Source: a virus
DNA length: 54,515 nucleotides
Virus record (IMG/VR): IMGVR_UViG_3300003691_000001
Coordinates: 64,001 to 118,515 of that record
Strand: one strand, 5' to 3'
Positions within the stretch are counted from its first letter, which is position 1; each line of letters opens with the position of its first letter. The notes beneath the pieces were generated by a model that saw only the letters and a list, made by a program, of their open reading frames with translations, searched no databases and had not been told where the DNA came from. Both the position numbers and the translations under genes were made by a program. This document shows positions 1 to 8,509 of the stretch, piece by piece.

Positions 1-3000
1 TACGTGCTCTACCATACTGTCTCCCATTGCTGAGAACAGGTTTTCAAAGTCTTTTTGTATCTCCTCTGTACTTCTACCTTTTGTCTGTATTCTCTGGAAT
101 GGTATTAAGAAAGAATCTAATGAATCAGCTGTTGATACTCCTAAGATATCCACTGCAGTCATTACAGTACTTCCTATAGATCTTACAACATTGGTAAGGT
201 TGTTTCTTATATCTGAACTAAGTCCTGCCAGGTGAGTCTCTACCCATTCATCGTCTGAACCGAACCATCCTCCATCTTCTTCAAACTGAATAATCTGAAA
301 TGTGGCTGCATTGATTCCATCTCTTAACGATTCAAAAGATTGAGTTGCAATTTGTATACCTGCAGATATTACATCGGCATCTATACCTCCTCCAAATAAT
401 CCATCTATTAAGCCTCCTAGAAGATTATCTCCGAAGTCAATAAAAGCTCCTGATATATCATCAAAAATCCCCCCAAAAGTATCTCCGAATATAGACCCTA
501 CCGTATTAGATAAGAAGTCTCCAACGTCATTGGTAGCATCCGTGAGGAAGTCTTTAATCCCTTGTCCTGGGCCGTCACTACCTGTTATATCTAAATCTTC
601 AAAGCTCAGGTCACCTGTTGCAATAGATTTTACAATACCTACTACAAGTCCTGCTATATTATTATTAAGCTTTTGAAGCTCACGATGTATCAAGTGGAGC
701 TGTGCATTCTGTTCATGATCTGCTTCTTCTATAAGCTTAAAAGCTTTGTTTATGGAATCAGAAGCATCATCTGGTGATCCTAGTACACCACCTGTAATAG
801 GTTTTGTTGTATCTAATGCAGCCTGTGTCGCTGATCCTGAACTACTACCACCTCCACCTTTCACTGATATACCTAATGAAGCCATTGTTCCAATCATAGC
901 TGCAATACGTGCAAAGGCTGTATAGGGATCTCCTAGACCCTGGGTAGCTATAGCTGCTACAGCTTGGGCGGCTGCTGCTAGGTTAGATGCAATAGTGAAT
1001 GCTCTAGCTGCTTCACTGCCTTCTTCAAAACCTGAAGACATTGCAGAAGCTACTTGGCTTAATTGTCCAAGCCTGTTAACGGTATTAGCTGAATCTAATT
1101 CACCTTGTTCTATCTTCAAGAGACTTAATCTCTTTGTAGCCTCTTCATTACCTTCGTCTGATAGCTTTTGAGCTTTATTAATAAGGTCTTGATTATGTAT
1201 GGATTTCTCTGAGAATGTCTTCTGCTGAGAGGCAAGGGTTTGCAATTCTTTTATTGCTCCTCCGAACCCTCCTGCCATATTCTCACCTAACTTAGACCAT
1301 GAATCAGACAATGTATCAGTGGACTCTATCGCCTTATCCATCTGCGTTAGGAATTCTTCATCTTCTTTCCTAGCGTCCCTCTGAGCTTTTATCGCTATTG
1401 CCTGTTCATTTAACTTATCCGTAAGCTCTTGATGGAGTATAATCCTCTTACCATCTTCCTCTGATAGTAACTGAGTTATTATCAACCCCTCTGTCTGACC
1501 TTCAAGTAAAGCTTTTTGGGCTTTTATTCTAGCCTGCATTGCTTTTATCGTAGACTTATCTTTTTCTATATTAGCAGCCTTTGCATTAGCTACCTTTCGC
1601 GCATTTAAAGCGTCCACTTCCTTCTTGATAGCTTTTGTTTGAGCATCTGTAAGGGTTGTAGTCTCCTTCAGCTGTTTTACAGCTGCTGCAAACCTATCCT
1701 CAACAGGTGTTAGGGATTTAGTTAATGCTTTGTATTTAGCTATTAGAGAATTAACAGCTGCCTGTTGGTCGTCAAAGTACTTCTTAGCATCCGTTCCTGT
1801 AGTAAGAGTATTCACAGCGTCAGTGTATATGGTTACACGATCCTTAGCAATTTGTAACTGATTACTGAGATTTGTAAACTCGTCACTACCGGCTTCATTT
1901 ATATCACGAAGCCTTTTCATAGCTTCTGTTATAGATGTAACATCCTCTTCTGCACCTTCCAGATGCTTTGAAGCAGCTTGTAGACCTATAGAGAAATCTG
2001 TCATAGAGCTATCTTCAAACTCTGTCATTAACTTGAAAGCTGTATTGAAAATATTCGCTGCATCTGTGACATCTTCTACAGGAGCTTTAATCTTATTCAT
2101 AGCTTCTGCATAGATTTCAGCAGAGTTTGTTATAGTGGCATTAGTTCTGTCTGCACGATTAACAAGTTCATCCACCAAAGCCCATGCAGTCCCTACTGAG
2201 GCTATGAACCCTAAGACGGCAGGTGCAGATGTTCCTAGTATTGTTGCAGTAAATGCTAAAGCGCCTCCAAGCTCTACAAGTGAGCCTGCTAATCCGGTTA
2301 CAGATGGAGCTATTGCCTTTGCTACCATAAGGCTAACTATTACATCTAAGTTATCTGCAGCTAGTTGTAGCAGTGGGTGTAGAGGTTCTAAAGCATCTAC
2401 TAATGTATTGAAAGCTCCCACTATTGATGGCAGTGCTTTCAGTAAACTTATCAAACCATCCCCTATAAGTCTAAAGGCGGCTCCTATGTTACTAGCAAAT
2501 TCAAGAGCTTCTTCTGACCCTATGAACTCCCCAAATGCCTGAACCACATCTTTAAGTGCTTCACCGAATCCACCTTTAGTTATAGCATCTGCAAATTGTG
2601 TGACTCTAGTTTCAGCTCTTGCAAAATTAGCTGAAAGTGTATTAACTGACTTAGATGTGGCAGGAAGTTCGAATCTTAATTGCGCTATGAACTTAGGCAT
2701 GAAATCTTCAGATATCACTTGCCCCAGTTCAAGCATTTTACTTAATTCTGCAGTAGTGGTTCCTGTAGCTCTAGCAGCTATTTGGAACGCACCTGGTAAT
2801 ACCTCTCCTAACTGACCACGAAGTTCTTCTGCTGAAACTTTACCCTTACTAAGGATCTGGTTTACAGCTGTCATAGCTCTATTAACTTCCGAGGTGGTTA
2901 GGCTTAATGCCCTACCTGCTTCTGAAATCCCTATGAAAATATCTCTAGTCTGCTCACCCTCTAGGGATGTATTCTTTGTCGCTGCTGCTAAGCTGGTGTA

Positions 3001-3591
3001 ATCTTTCGCTGAACTTTTTAAGCTCAGACCTAATCTCAAGGACTCATCTGTTATGAACTTAAATTCTTCAGCTATGTTACTGTCTCCGAATACAACTCCC
3101 ATAGATGCTCTTATTGAATCAAGGGATGTAGCTATGTTTATTAGTCCTCTAGCGACAGCTGCTGCACCTATTGCGGCCATTGCTGTACGCATTAATTTCC
3201 AACCCTTAGAGGTTTCTTTAAGCTTCTTAGTCTGCTTCTCTAACCCTGTATTCGTCTTTTCTATAGTTCTTGTAACTTTACGATTAGATCCTGCTGCAGC
3301 ATCTAATGCTTTATCATAGAGTTCTGTTGCTTGTGTAGCCTTTGAAACTTTAGTATGTATACTCTCAAGGCTTACAGCAGTTCTGTCTACAGAACTTGCG
3401 AAGCCTCTTTGCTTCTTTACAGCATTTCCCATAGCCTTTGATGTAAGGCCTATAACTTTGTTTAATTTTCTATTTTGGGTTTCTAGTTTCTCGGCAGCTT
3501 TTACAATATCTTCAAGATTTTTAATATAATCAGCAGAGGCTTTTTTTGCGTCTTTGGTTTCTAATCCAACGCTAACCGATATATCGGACAT
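1..3591 (-). CDS. Tail tape measure protein (partial, C-terminus off the window)
   Basis: Open from an ATG at 3589-3591 to the window edge, 1197 residues visible without a stop. Residues about 135-280 match the tape-measure N-terminal domain, including the recognisable stretch GKVSAEELRGQLGEVLPGAF near 250-270. Ala/Thr/Ser-rich helical and coiled-coil sequence follows. It sets tail length and is ejected with the DNA. It lies directly downstream of the frameshifted G/GT chaperone genes, the standard order in siphoviruses. A terminator-like hairpin (3611-3639) separates them. Open frames on the opposite strand here are shadows. The gene is truncated only by the window. Confidence 0.93.
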   Translation of the reverse strand, partial: MSDISVSVGLETKDAKKASADYIKNLEDIVKAAEKLETQNRKLNKVIGLTSKAMGNAVKKQRGFASSVDRTAVSLESIHTKVSKATQATELYDKALDAAAGSNRKVTRTIEKTNTGLEKQTKKLKETSKGWKLMRTAMAAIGAAAVARGLINIATSLDSIRASMGVVFGDSNIAEEFKFITDESLRLGLSLKSSAKDYTSLAAATKNTSLEGEQTRDIFIGISEAGRALSLTTSEVNRAMTAVNQILSKGKVSAEELRGQLGEVLPGAFQIAARATGTTTAELSKMLELGQVISEDFMPKFIAQLRFELPATSKSVNTLSANFARAETRVTQFADAITKGGFGEALKDVVQAFGEFIGSEEALEFASNIGAAFRLIGDGLISLLKALPSIVGAFNTLVDALEPLHPLLQLAADNLDVIVSLMVAKAIAPSVTGLAGSLVELGGALAFTATILGTSAPAVLGFIASVGTAWALVDELVNRADRTNATITNSAEIYAEAMNKIKAPVEDVTDAANIFNTAFKLMTEFEDSSMTDFSIGLQAASKHLEGAEEDVTSITEAMKRLRDINEAGSDEFTNLSNQLQIAKDRVTIYTDAVNTLTTGTDAKKYFDDQQAAVNSLIAKYKALTKSLTPVEDRFAAAVKQLKETTTLTDAQTKAIKKEVDALNARKVANAKAANIEKDKSTIKAMQARIKAQKALLEGQTEGLIITQLLSEEDGKRIILHQELTDKLNEQAIAIKAQRDARKEDEEFLTQMDKAIESTDTLSDSWSKLGENMAGGFGGAIKELQTLASQQKTFSEKSIHNQDLINKAQKLSDEGNEEATKRLSLLKIEQGELDSANTVNRLGQLSQVASAMSSGFEEGSEAARAFTIASNLAAAAQAVAAIATQGLGDPYTAFARIAAMIGTMASLGISVKGGGGSSSGSATQAALDTTKPITGGVLGSPDDASDSINKAFKLIEEADHEQNAQLHLIHRELQKLNNNIAGLVVGIVKSIATGDLSFEDLDITGSDGPGQGIKDFLTDATNDVGDFLSNTVGSIFGDTFGGIFDDISGAFIDFGDNLLGGLIDGLFGGGIDADVISAGIQIATQSFESLRDGINAATFQIIQFEEDGGWFGSDDEWVETHLAGLSSDIRNNLTNVVRSIGSTVMTAVDILGVSTADSLDSFLIPFQRIQTKGRSTEEIQKDFENLFSAMGDSMVEHV

Positions 3592-3610
3592 ATACTTCTC
3601 CATAGGAGTA

Positions 3611-3639
3611 TATAAAAAGAAAGCCAGCTGGTGGCTGGC
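3611..3639 (-). terminator. Hairpin plus U-tract between GT chaperone and tape measure
   Basis: On the minus strand GCCAGC, a CACCA loop, GCTGGC, then TTTCTTTTT. It resembles an intrinsic terminator placed just before the tape measure start at 3591. It may attenuate rather than stop transcription, since the tape measure gene must still be read. Confidence 0.65.
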
Positions 3640-3671
3640 ATGTCACCTATATCATCTACTAGCTAAGTAGA

Positions 3672-4046
3672 TTACCCTGTAGGTGCTTGGGGAAAAACGC
3701 TCCCCGAAGGACTAGGGGTATTTTGTTGTCCGTTCTTTGCAGTCTTCTGCTGCATCTTTTCAGACTTTAATTTTAAGAACTCCATATCTGCAGCTCTAAC
3801 AACTCTTGTAAAATGCTTTATACCTGTCATAGGTTTAAACACTTCGTAGTAACTTACCATTTCTGTTATCGGTATGGGCTGTGGGAGTCCACCAGACATC
3901 CCTACAGCCACTTCTCTTTGATCTGAAAGCCAGTTGTAGCCTACTAATATATTTGCAACAGTTGCATCTATCTGTGGCCTATTCTCATCAGCTTTCTGTG
4001 TACCAATCATACCTGGTCGGCAGTAGAAATCCTGCCACTGTATTAC
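3672..4046 (-). CDS. Tail assembly chaperone, T extension (made by -1 frameshift as GT fusion)
   Basis: This frame is entered from the upstream gene by a -1 slip at A_AAA_AAG (4046-4052). After the slip the ribosome reads VIQWQDFYCRPG and runs into the 112-residue frame that starts with MIGTQKADE. The fusion would be 260 residues, matching the lambda gpG-T design, where the T part recruits tail tube subunits to the tape measure. The tail is Gln/Pro/Ser rich. Independent initiation at the ATG at 4010 is possible but no good Shine-Dalgarno site is evident. The frame and heptamer are seen directly; the function follows from gene order. Confidence 0.82.
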   Translation of the reverse strand, partial: VIQWQDFYCRPGMIGTQKADENRPQIDATVANILVGYNWLSDQREVAVGMSGGLPQPIPITEMVSYYEVFKPMTGIKHFTRVVRAADMEFLKLKSEKMQQKTAKNGQQNTPSPSGSVFPQAPTG

Positions 4047-4453
4047 TTTTTTACAAGGTCTTCATCATCCTGCACTTGGTCTTCCATGAAGCGCTCTTGA
4101 TCTGTTGCAAATTCTAGAAGCATCTCTGCAAGCACTTGGAACCGCTTATCTGTAAAGATTTCAATTGATTTTGCTTTAGAGAAGATGAGTTCTTCATCAT
4201 CTAGTGCCACTCCTTCCCAATCCAATACACAGGTAGCAGCTAGGCATTCTAGCATGATCTTTACATCCTTTTCTGTGTTGCGCTTTTCTTTCTGTCGCTT
4301 GCTACTTCCGTAGGCCTGATTCTCAAGGCGCTTATAAGTGTCTTTCCAGGCACTATTATTAACGTGTGCAATAAGAAATCTCATATCTGAAACCTCTGTC
4401 CATACACCGTTCTCTTTAGCGTCTAAGTCTTGTGCGAATTCATTAAGTGACAT
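4043..4453 (-). CDS. Tail assembly chaperone G-like protein
   Basis: A 136-residue acidic protein between tail tube and tape measure, the position of lambda gpG. It ends in the codons GTA AAA AAG TAA, so the stop lies directly after a classic slippery heptamer. Most ribosomes should end here and a minority shift to make the GT fusion. No sequence motif identifies it beyond position, size and frameshift site. Confidence 0.82.
   Translation of the reverse strand: MSLNEFAQDLDAKENGVWTEVSDMRFLIAHVNNSAWKDTYKRLENQAYGSSKRQKEKRNTEKDVKIMLECLAATCVLDWEGVALDDEELIFSKAKSIEIFTDKRFQVLAEMLLEFATDQERFMEDQVQDDEDLVKK
4046..4052 (-). promoter_or_regulatory. Programmed -1 ribosomal frameshift site A_AAA_AAG
   Basis: On the minus strand AAAAAAG is in the correct X_XXY_YYZ phase (GTA AAA AAG TAA), the same heptamer as E. 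coli dnaX. The zero-frame stop follows at once and the -1 frame is open for 124 codons beyond it. Confidence 0.88.
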
Positions 4454-4687
4454 TGTATATTCCCCTATACATTATTTGGCTATATGCCATTGTGCTACGT
4501 TGTGTAGCTATGAGTGTATCCCCTTATTCTACCTTTTCCCCTAAGGGAAGAGATACCTGTGAAGGGGAGGACACAAGTACCTCTGTAAGCCCCCTACAGT
4601 CATCTGTAAGGGCCTTTCTACCTATACCCCTACCTACCCTACTGGGTAAGTATTAAAGGGGCTTACACGGGCTTACAGGCCCTTGTA
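4454..4687. other. Non-coding, GC-richer spacer between tail tube and G genes
   Basis: 234 bases without a gene. On the minus strand CTGTAAGCCC and GTGTAAGCCCC near the tail-tube end can pair with GGGGGCTTACAG and GGCCCTTACAG further downstream, so a folded leader or terminator is possible. An AGGGGA stretch precedes the G start. Opposite-strand open frames here look spurious. Confidence 0.5.
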
Positions 4688-5872
4688 TTATACTGCTACG
4701 TCAGTTTCATCTAATGGTAGACGATCTATTTGGAACATAGAGTCTGTAGTTGCATCTCGCAATCCTCTCCAACTTCCGTCCAATACAACATCCGTATCAG
4801 AACCTGATACAGCTAATGTCATACTCTCGTACTTAACGTTAGGGAAGGTGAATACATACGCATTACCTGCAGCATCCTCTGCTCTCATTGATAACGAGAA
4901 GGCTGTACTGTTGATGAACTTGTTGTACTCTGTTAAATCCTCGAAGTATACAGAGATAGACCCTGATACTTCAAACCGACCTACACCAATACCTACAGCA
5001 GCTAGGCTACCGATAGCATTCTGTGCACGGAGGTTGTTGTTAACCTCTACAGACATTGAAAGGATTGAAGCTGTTGAAGCTGATCCATCAATTAATACAT
5101 TGTTCAAGTTAGTTACAGAGTTCAATACTGAACCTGTTGCAGCAGCCACATCTGTCTGCCCTGAAATTATTGAACCACTGATTTCTGCACTTAATCCCAT
5201 AAAGTCAAATGATCCTCCTAGGATAGATCCTACTTCAAAGTTCAAGTTCATACCATTAACATTCATACCTCGGAAGTTCTGGTAAGTAGGTGCTGTGGTA
5301 TCGTTGAATCTCTTCTGGACAGTGAATGACTTTTGGACGATATCATTACGTATCATTTGACCAGTGATTACAACAGATGCTGCATCTACTTCATCGGCAC
5401 CTGGAACAGGTAGTACTGTTACTGAACCTGCAGCTGCAACTGTGACTTTGTAAAATCCGTTATTGGATGCTGTTGTAGCATTTGTAACTTTAAGCCACTG
5501 ATCTACCACTACATTACTGAACCCGTTTCCTGAATCTACGATAGTTCCTGAAGCGTTACTGAATGTGATGGTTGCAGCGTTAATTGCTACTGCAGTACTA
5601 AAGTCTGAAAATAAAGCTGCTTCAATTAGGTCATCATATGCATCGAATGACAATTCAATGTCAACTCCACCTGATGATGTTTGACCTACGTTTACAAGGT
5701 CAGTTGTTTGACGATCATCACGGATCTCTTCAGATACGATGGTATCGATATTGAATCCAATACTCTCACCCGTGTACCGGATAGGAGTTAATGCTGGACT
5801 TGTAGGGGTAGTACCCTGTGTTACTTCTAAAATTCGGTATAGACCTGTTCGGTTAGCACCTGCGAAGCTCAT
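4688..5872 (-). CDS. Major tail tube protein
   Basis: A 394-residue beta-rich protein of the tail tube type. The N-terminus MSFAGANRTGLYRILEVTQG and the following region (ALTPIRYTGESIGFN, then EEIRDDRQ and SSGGVDIELSFDAYD) are typical of siphovirus tube proteins. Gene order (terminator upstream, G/GT downstream) agrees. The protein forms stacked hexameric rings around the tape measure. The extra C-terminal length over a minimal tube protein may be a surface domain. Confidence 0.88.
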   Translation of the reverse strand: MSFAGANRTGLYRILEVTQGTTPTSPALTPIRYTGESIGFNIDTIVSEEIRDDRQTTDLVNVGQTSSGGVDIELSFDAYDDLIEAALFSDFSTAVAINAATITFSNASGTIVDSGNGFSNVVVDQWLKVTNATTASNNGFYKVTVAAAGSVTVLPVPGADEVDAASVVITGQMIRNDIVQKSFTVQKRFNDTTAPTYQNFRGMNVNGMNLNFEVGSILGGSFDFMGLSAEISGSIISGQTDVAAATGSVLNSVTNLNNVLIDGSASTASILSMSVEVNNNLRAQNAIGSLAAVGIGVGRFEVSGSISVYFEDLTEYNKFINSTAFSLSMRAEDAAGNAYVFTFPNVKYESMTLAVSGSDTDVVLDGSWRGLRDATTDSMFQIDRLPLDETDVAV

Positions 5873-5939
5873 GGAAATTCCTCTTATATTTTAATGATTG
5901 ACATGCATGTGTCATTATTATCCCATTAAGGGAGTAATT

Positions 5940-6380
5940 CTATTCATCCCTGAAAAAAGGGATACGTACTGCGTATTGATACCACACAGGATCTGCGCCC
6001 TGTCTGTTTGCAACACCTATGTGTTTAACTGTAGCAGCATATAATGTTATTACACTCCCTGTATCTCCTGTAACCACTACTTGTTTATTCTCAAATATAT
6101 TTACTGCAGCTTCTGCCATATCCAGTAGATCACCTGTCCCTGAATCAAGTTTATCGTAAACATCTATTACTAGTATTCCATTCCTTCTTACAACCGCTCC
6201 AACCGCTATAGCTACATTCGTGTTTGGTAACCAATGCACATCTATTGATGACCATTTCTGGTCTATAGGTGGATCGAATACAGCGTTTGAATATCTAATG
6301 AAATCAGGTGTGGTGGAGGTATGTGTCCACTCTGCTCTGAATTTGGTTTCAAGAGCCTGCCGTACTGTGTTATAACTCAT
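5940..6380 (-). CDS. Tail terminator-like protein (DUF4128 type)
   Basis: 146 residues with the pattern of phage tail terminators: an N-terminal helix (VRQALETKFRAEW) and a strand-rich body ending in VWYQYAVRIPFF. It would cap the tail tube and set tail length termination. Its start overlaps the stop of the upstream neck gene by one base at 6380, indicating translational coupling. Family assignment is from memory of the fold pattern. Confidence 0.78.
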   Translation of the reverse strand: MSYNTVRQALETKFRAEWTHTSTTPDFIRYSNAVFDPPIDQKWSSIDVHWLPNTNVAIAVGAVVRRNGILVIDVYDKLDSGTGDLLDMAEAAVNIFENKQVVVTGDTGSVITLYAATVKHIGVANRQGADPVWYQYAVRIPFFRDE

Positions 6381-6787
6381 TACAGCTCCTTGTTAGCTCT
6401 TGCTATGCCAAGTAAAGCGCCTTCCAGTATAGTGGTTAAACCGTCAATGTCATTTACATAGGGGACACTATTGGACCATACAATTTCGTCACCCACCTTA
6501 AACTTTGGTATCTCCATTGCAATCTTCTTAGCTGCCTCTACTGATATCTGCCTGTCATTCGGGTAGTGTAATTTTGAAACCTCTATGTTGAAGTCTTCGA
6601 AGGTTAAATCATCCTTCCTAACACTATCTACAGCGGGTAAGAAGTTTGCAGCATGCAGTCCTGTATCTACCTTTGCTGAATCTACTAAAGCCTCTGCAAT
6701 GATAAAGGAAGCTTCCTCCATCTTATCCAGTACTTGACCTTTAACCTTCTTCTTAGCAGCTTTCAATTGTTGCCTTAACGTTGCCAT
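6380..6787 (-). CDS. Neck/tail completion protein (HK97 gp10-like)
   Basis: 135 residues with a basic N-terminus and the family-like features KVDTGLHAANF and VWSNSVPYVNDIDGL, which resemble the 'tG.l..s' and 'n..pYa..ie.G' signatures of HK97 gp10-type proteins. It sits between the head-closure gene and the tail terminator and shares one-base junctions with both, so it is part of a tightly coupled neck operon. Confidence 0.75.
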   Translation of the reverse strand: MATLRQQLKAAKKKVKGQVLDKMEEASFIIAEALVDSAKVDTGLHAANFLPAVDSVRKDDLTFEDFNIEVSKLHYPNDRQISVEAAKKIAMEIPKFKVGDEIVWSNSVPYVNDIDGLTTILEGALLGIARANKEL

Positions 6788-7167
6788 TAGGTACCTCTCA
6801 TTTCAATAGTCCAGATACTCCCACCTGGTGGTTGATATACATTTAAGATATGGAACTTCTCAGTTCCAATTTCAATCCTATCATCCTTAGTGGGGTTGAA
6901 ATCTATCCTAGTTGAAGGGAATACAAGCCTTGCTTCATTAACATCGATCTTATTCCCATCTAACTCACGATCTCTATTCTGATACCGTATAGCTTCAAAT
7001 GTGGATGTAACCTCTGTAGGTGTCGATTTACCAGTTGCAGGATCATACGTCCCTTTACTAGTTACTCTAATATATGTTACTAAGGTTTGTAATCCATCTT
7101 CTGTAGACTTACCTACTACATCAAATGCTACTTCCACTGCATTATTTATAATCGTATTTAATCCCAT
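6787..7167 (-). CDS. Head closure (stopper) protein
   Basis: 126 residues. A beta-barrel-like pattern ending in EKFHILNVYQPPGGSIWTIE is typical of head-closure proteins that seal the connector after packaging. It lies between the adaptor and the gp10-like gene, the usual place. The call rests on order and overall pattern rather than catalytic residues. Confidence 0.72.
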   Translation of the reverse strand: MGLNTIINNAVEVAFDVVGKSTEDGLQTLVTYIRVTSKGTYDPATGKSTPTEVTSTFEAIRYQNRDRELDGNKIDVNEARLVFPSTRIDFNPTKDDRIEIGTEKFHILNVYQPPGGSIWTIEMRGT

Positions 7168-7174
7168 ACATCAC

Positions 7175-7966
7175 CTATGCTCTTGTCAGGGTTGTAAAGC
7201 TTCCTACCCCTGACCCTGTGACGTAAAAACCTATCATACGTATGACAGTGAAGTTGTTTCTAGTTAGAGCATCATGACGATCAAACTTAACCGTCACAGG
7301 ACCTGTCGTTACCTGTGAAACGCCTGTGTTATCTTTTTCAGCCCACCTATCTTCTTGTAATAAAGATAGAGCTAATTCTGCTGTAGCATGCTGTAGGAAT
7401 GCTGGTATAACTGTTGATCTAAGTTCTATTCCGTCAGGGTTGAAAACCCCTGTACGAGGCCAACTAAGCACCTGTGCACTACTGACCCTAGAACCTTTCC
7501 AAGCCATAGCATCAAGTTCTCGAGTTGCCATAACTAACGCACCACTTTTATCGTTATCACTGGCATCATCCCACTTAACCGAGTATAGCCTTGTAGTCAT
7601 GTACCTGTCGGCTTCTTGCAAGGTGATATAACTGCTGTAGAGATCTAGGGTTGTTATTACACCTATCTCTTCAATTATAGTCTCTGTGAGTCCAGTATCG
7701 ATAACAGCCAGATAAATATCATAAGTGGTTAAAGGTACTAAGAGTGGTACAACCTCTGAGTATATCCTTCCTGCAACACTCGCTGTTAAACTGGATGCAT
7801 GGATAGGTGTGCTTCCTGCAGCTCCTGTACCTGCTAAAACCTCTGTAGATGTAGGGGCTGTACTTCCACCCGCTAACACAACAAACCTATAGCTTCCTGT
7901 ATCCTGTATTGTAAAGGTAAGAGATATCGTATCTGAACCAGCCCTTACCATGTTAAATTTTGTCAT
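7175..7966 (-). CDS. Head-tail adaptor with extra N-terminal beta domain
   Basis: 263 residues. The C-terminal part from about 115 (SYITLQEADRYMTTRLYS, then MATRELDAMAWKG, VLSWPRTG, VIPAFLQHATAELAL) matches the DnaT-like/gp6 adaptor family that binds the portal. The first 110 residues are Thr/Ser/Ala-rich strands resembling an Ig or fibronectin-like domain (TYDIYLAVIDTGLTETIIEEIG), which is not usual for adaptors. The domain may decorate the neck. Confidence 0.74.
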   Translation of the reverse strand: MTKFNMVRAGSDTISLTFTIQDTGSYRFVVLAGGSTAPTSTEVLAGTGAAGSTPIHASSLTASVAGRIYSEVVPLLVPLTTYDIYLAVIDTGLTETIIEEIGVITTLDLYSSYITLQEADRYMTTRLYSVKWDDASDNDKSGALVMATRELDAMAWKGSRVSSAQVLSWPRTGVFNPDGIELRSTVIPAFLQHATAELALSLLQEDRWAEKDNTGVSQVTTGPVTVKFDRHDALTRNNFTVIRMIGFYVTGSGVGSFTTLTRA

Positions 7967-8044
7967 TAAGTATATTCCCTCTGAAGATTATACAACACTG
8001 ATATTGTCATAGGTGGTTAGATATTTAAAATTAACAGACTGTTA

Positions 8045-8077
8045 TGTAAAAAGAGGGGTACCATGGTACCCCTCTTT
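8045..8077 (-). terminator. Strong intrinsic terminator, 14-bp perfect palindrome
   Basis: The perfect inverted repeat at 8050-8077 (AAAGAGGGGTACCATGG and its continuation) is followed on the minus strand by a T-run. It lies between the 104-residue coiled-coil gene and the adaptor gene. A TATAAT box at 7987-7992 on the minus strand could restart transcription for the neck genes, but its -35 region is poor. Confidence 0.85.
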
Positions 8078-8083
8078 ACATAC

Positions 8084-8398
8084 TTAACTGGATCTTACGT
8101 CTAAAAGATGCTCCAAGATCCTATCAAGCTTGTCTTCCATTTTACTAAGATTTGCAGCTACTGTACTTTCTAGCTTTTCAATAGCATTCTCTGTTGTATC
8201 AATCTTTTGAAGTACAAGATCAAACTTAGATTCATGCTCTATCGATTTAGTCTGAAGAGTATTCACTTTAACCTCTAATCGCTGTGTGATTGAAGCGTGT
8301 GACTTTTTCAGGTTCCAGTACTGCGTGGCTAAAAAACCTAGTGTTGCGACAAGCAAACTGCCCACGCCTATGATTAATGTTACTACTGCTGATTCCAT
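8084..8398 (-). CDS. Small membrane-anchored coiled-coil protein (possible holin-like or spanin-like)
   Basis: 104 residues: one transmembrane segment at about 5-28 (VVTLIIGVGSLLVATLGFLA) followed by a charged coiled coil to the C-terminus. The topology suggests an inner-membrane anchored protein and may point to lysis or injection, but no enzymatic lysis gene is nearby in the window. A strong terminator follows it. Function unproven. Confidence 0.6.
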   Translation of the reverse strand: MESAVVTLIIGVGSLLVATLGFLATQYWNLKKSHASITQRLEVKVNTLQTKSIEHESKFDLVLQKIDTTENAIEKLESTVAANLSKMEDKLDRILEHLLDVRSS

Positions 8399-8509
8399 GT
8401 TGTTCCCGTTAGCTGCTGGGTTATATTACTATGCAGGCTATTAGCCTACTCTTTAGAGACTACCGTGCACATCCTGTAAGTAGCCCGTCCTACACTGATC
8501 AGATAGCTA

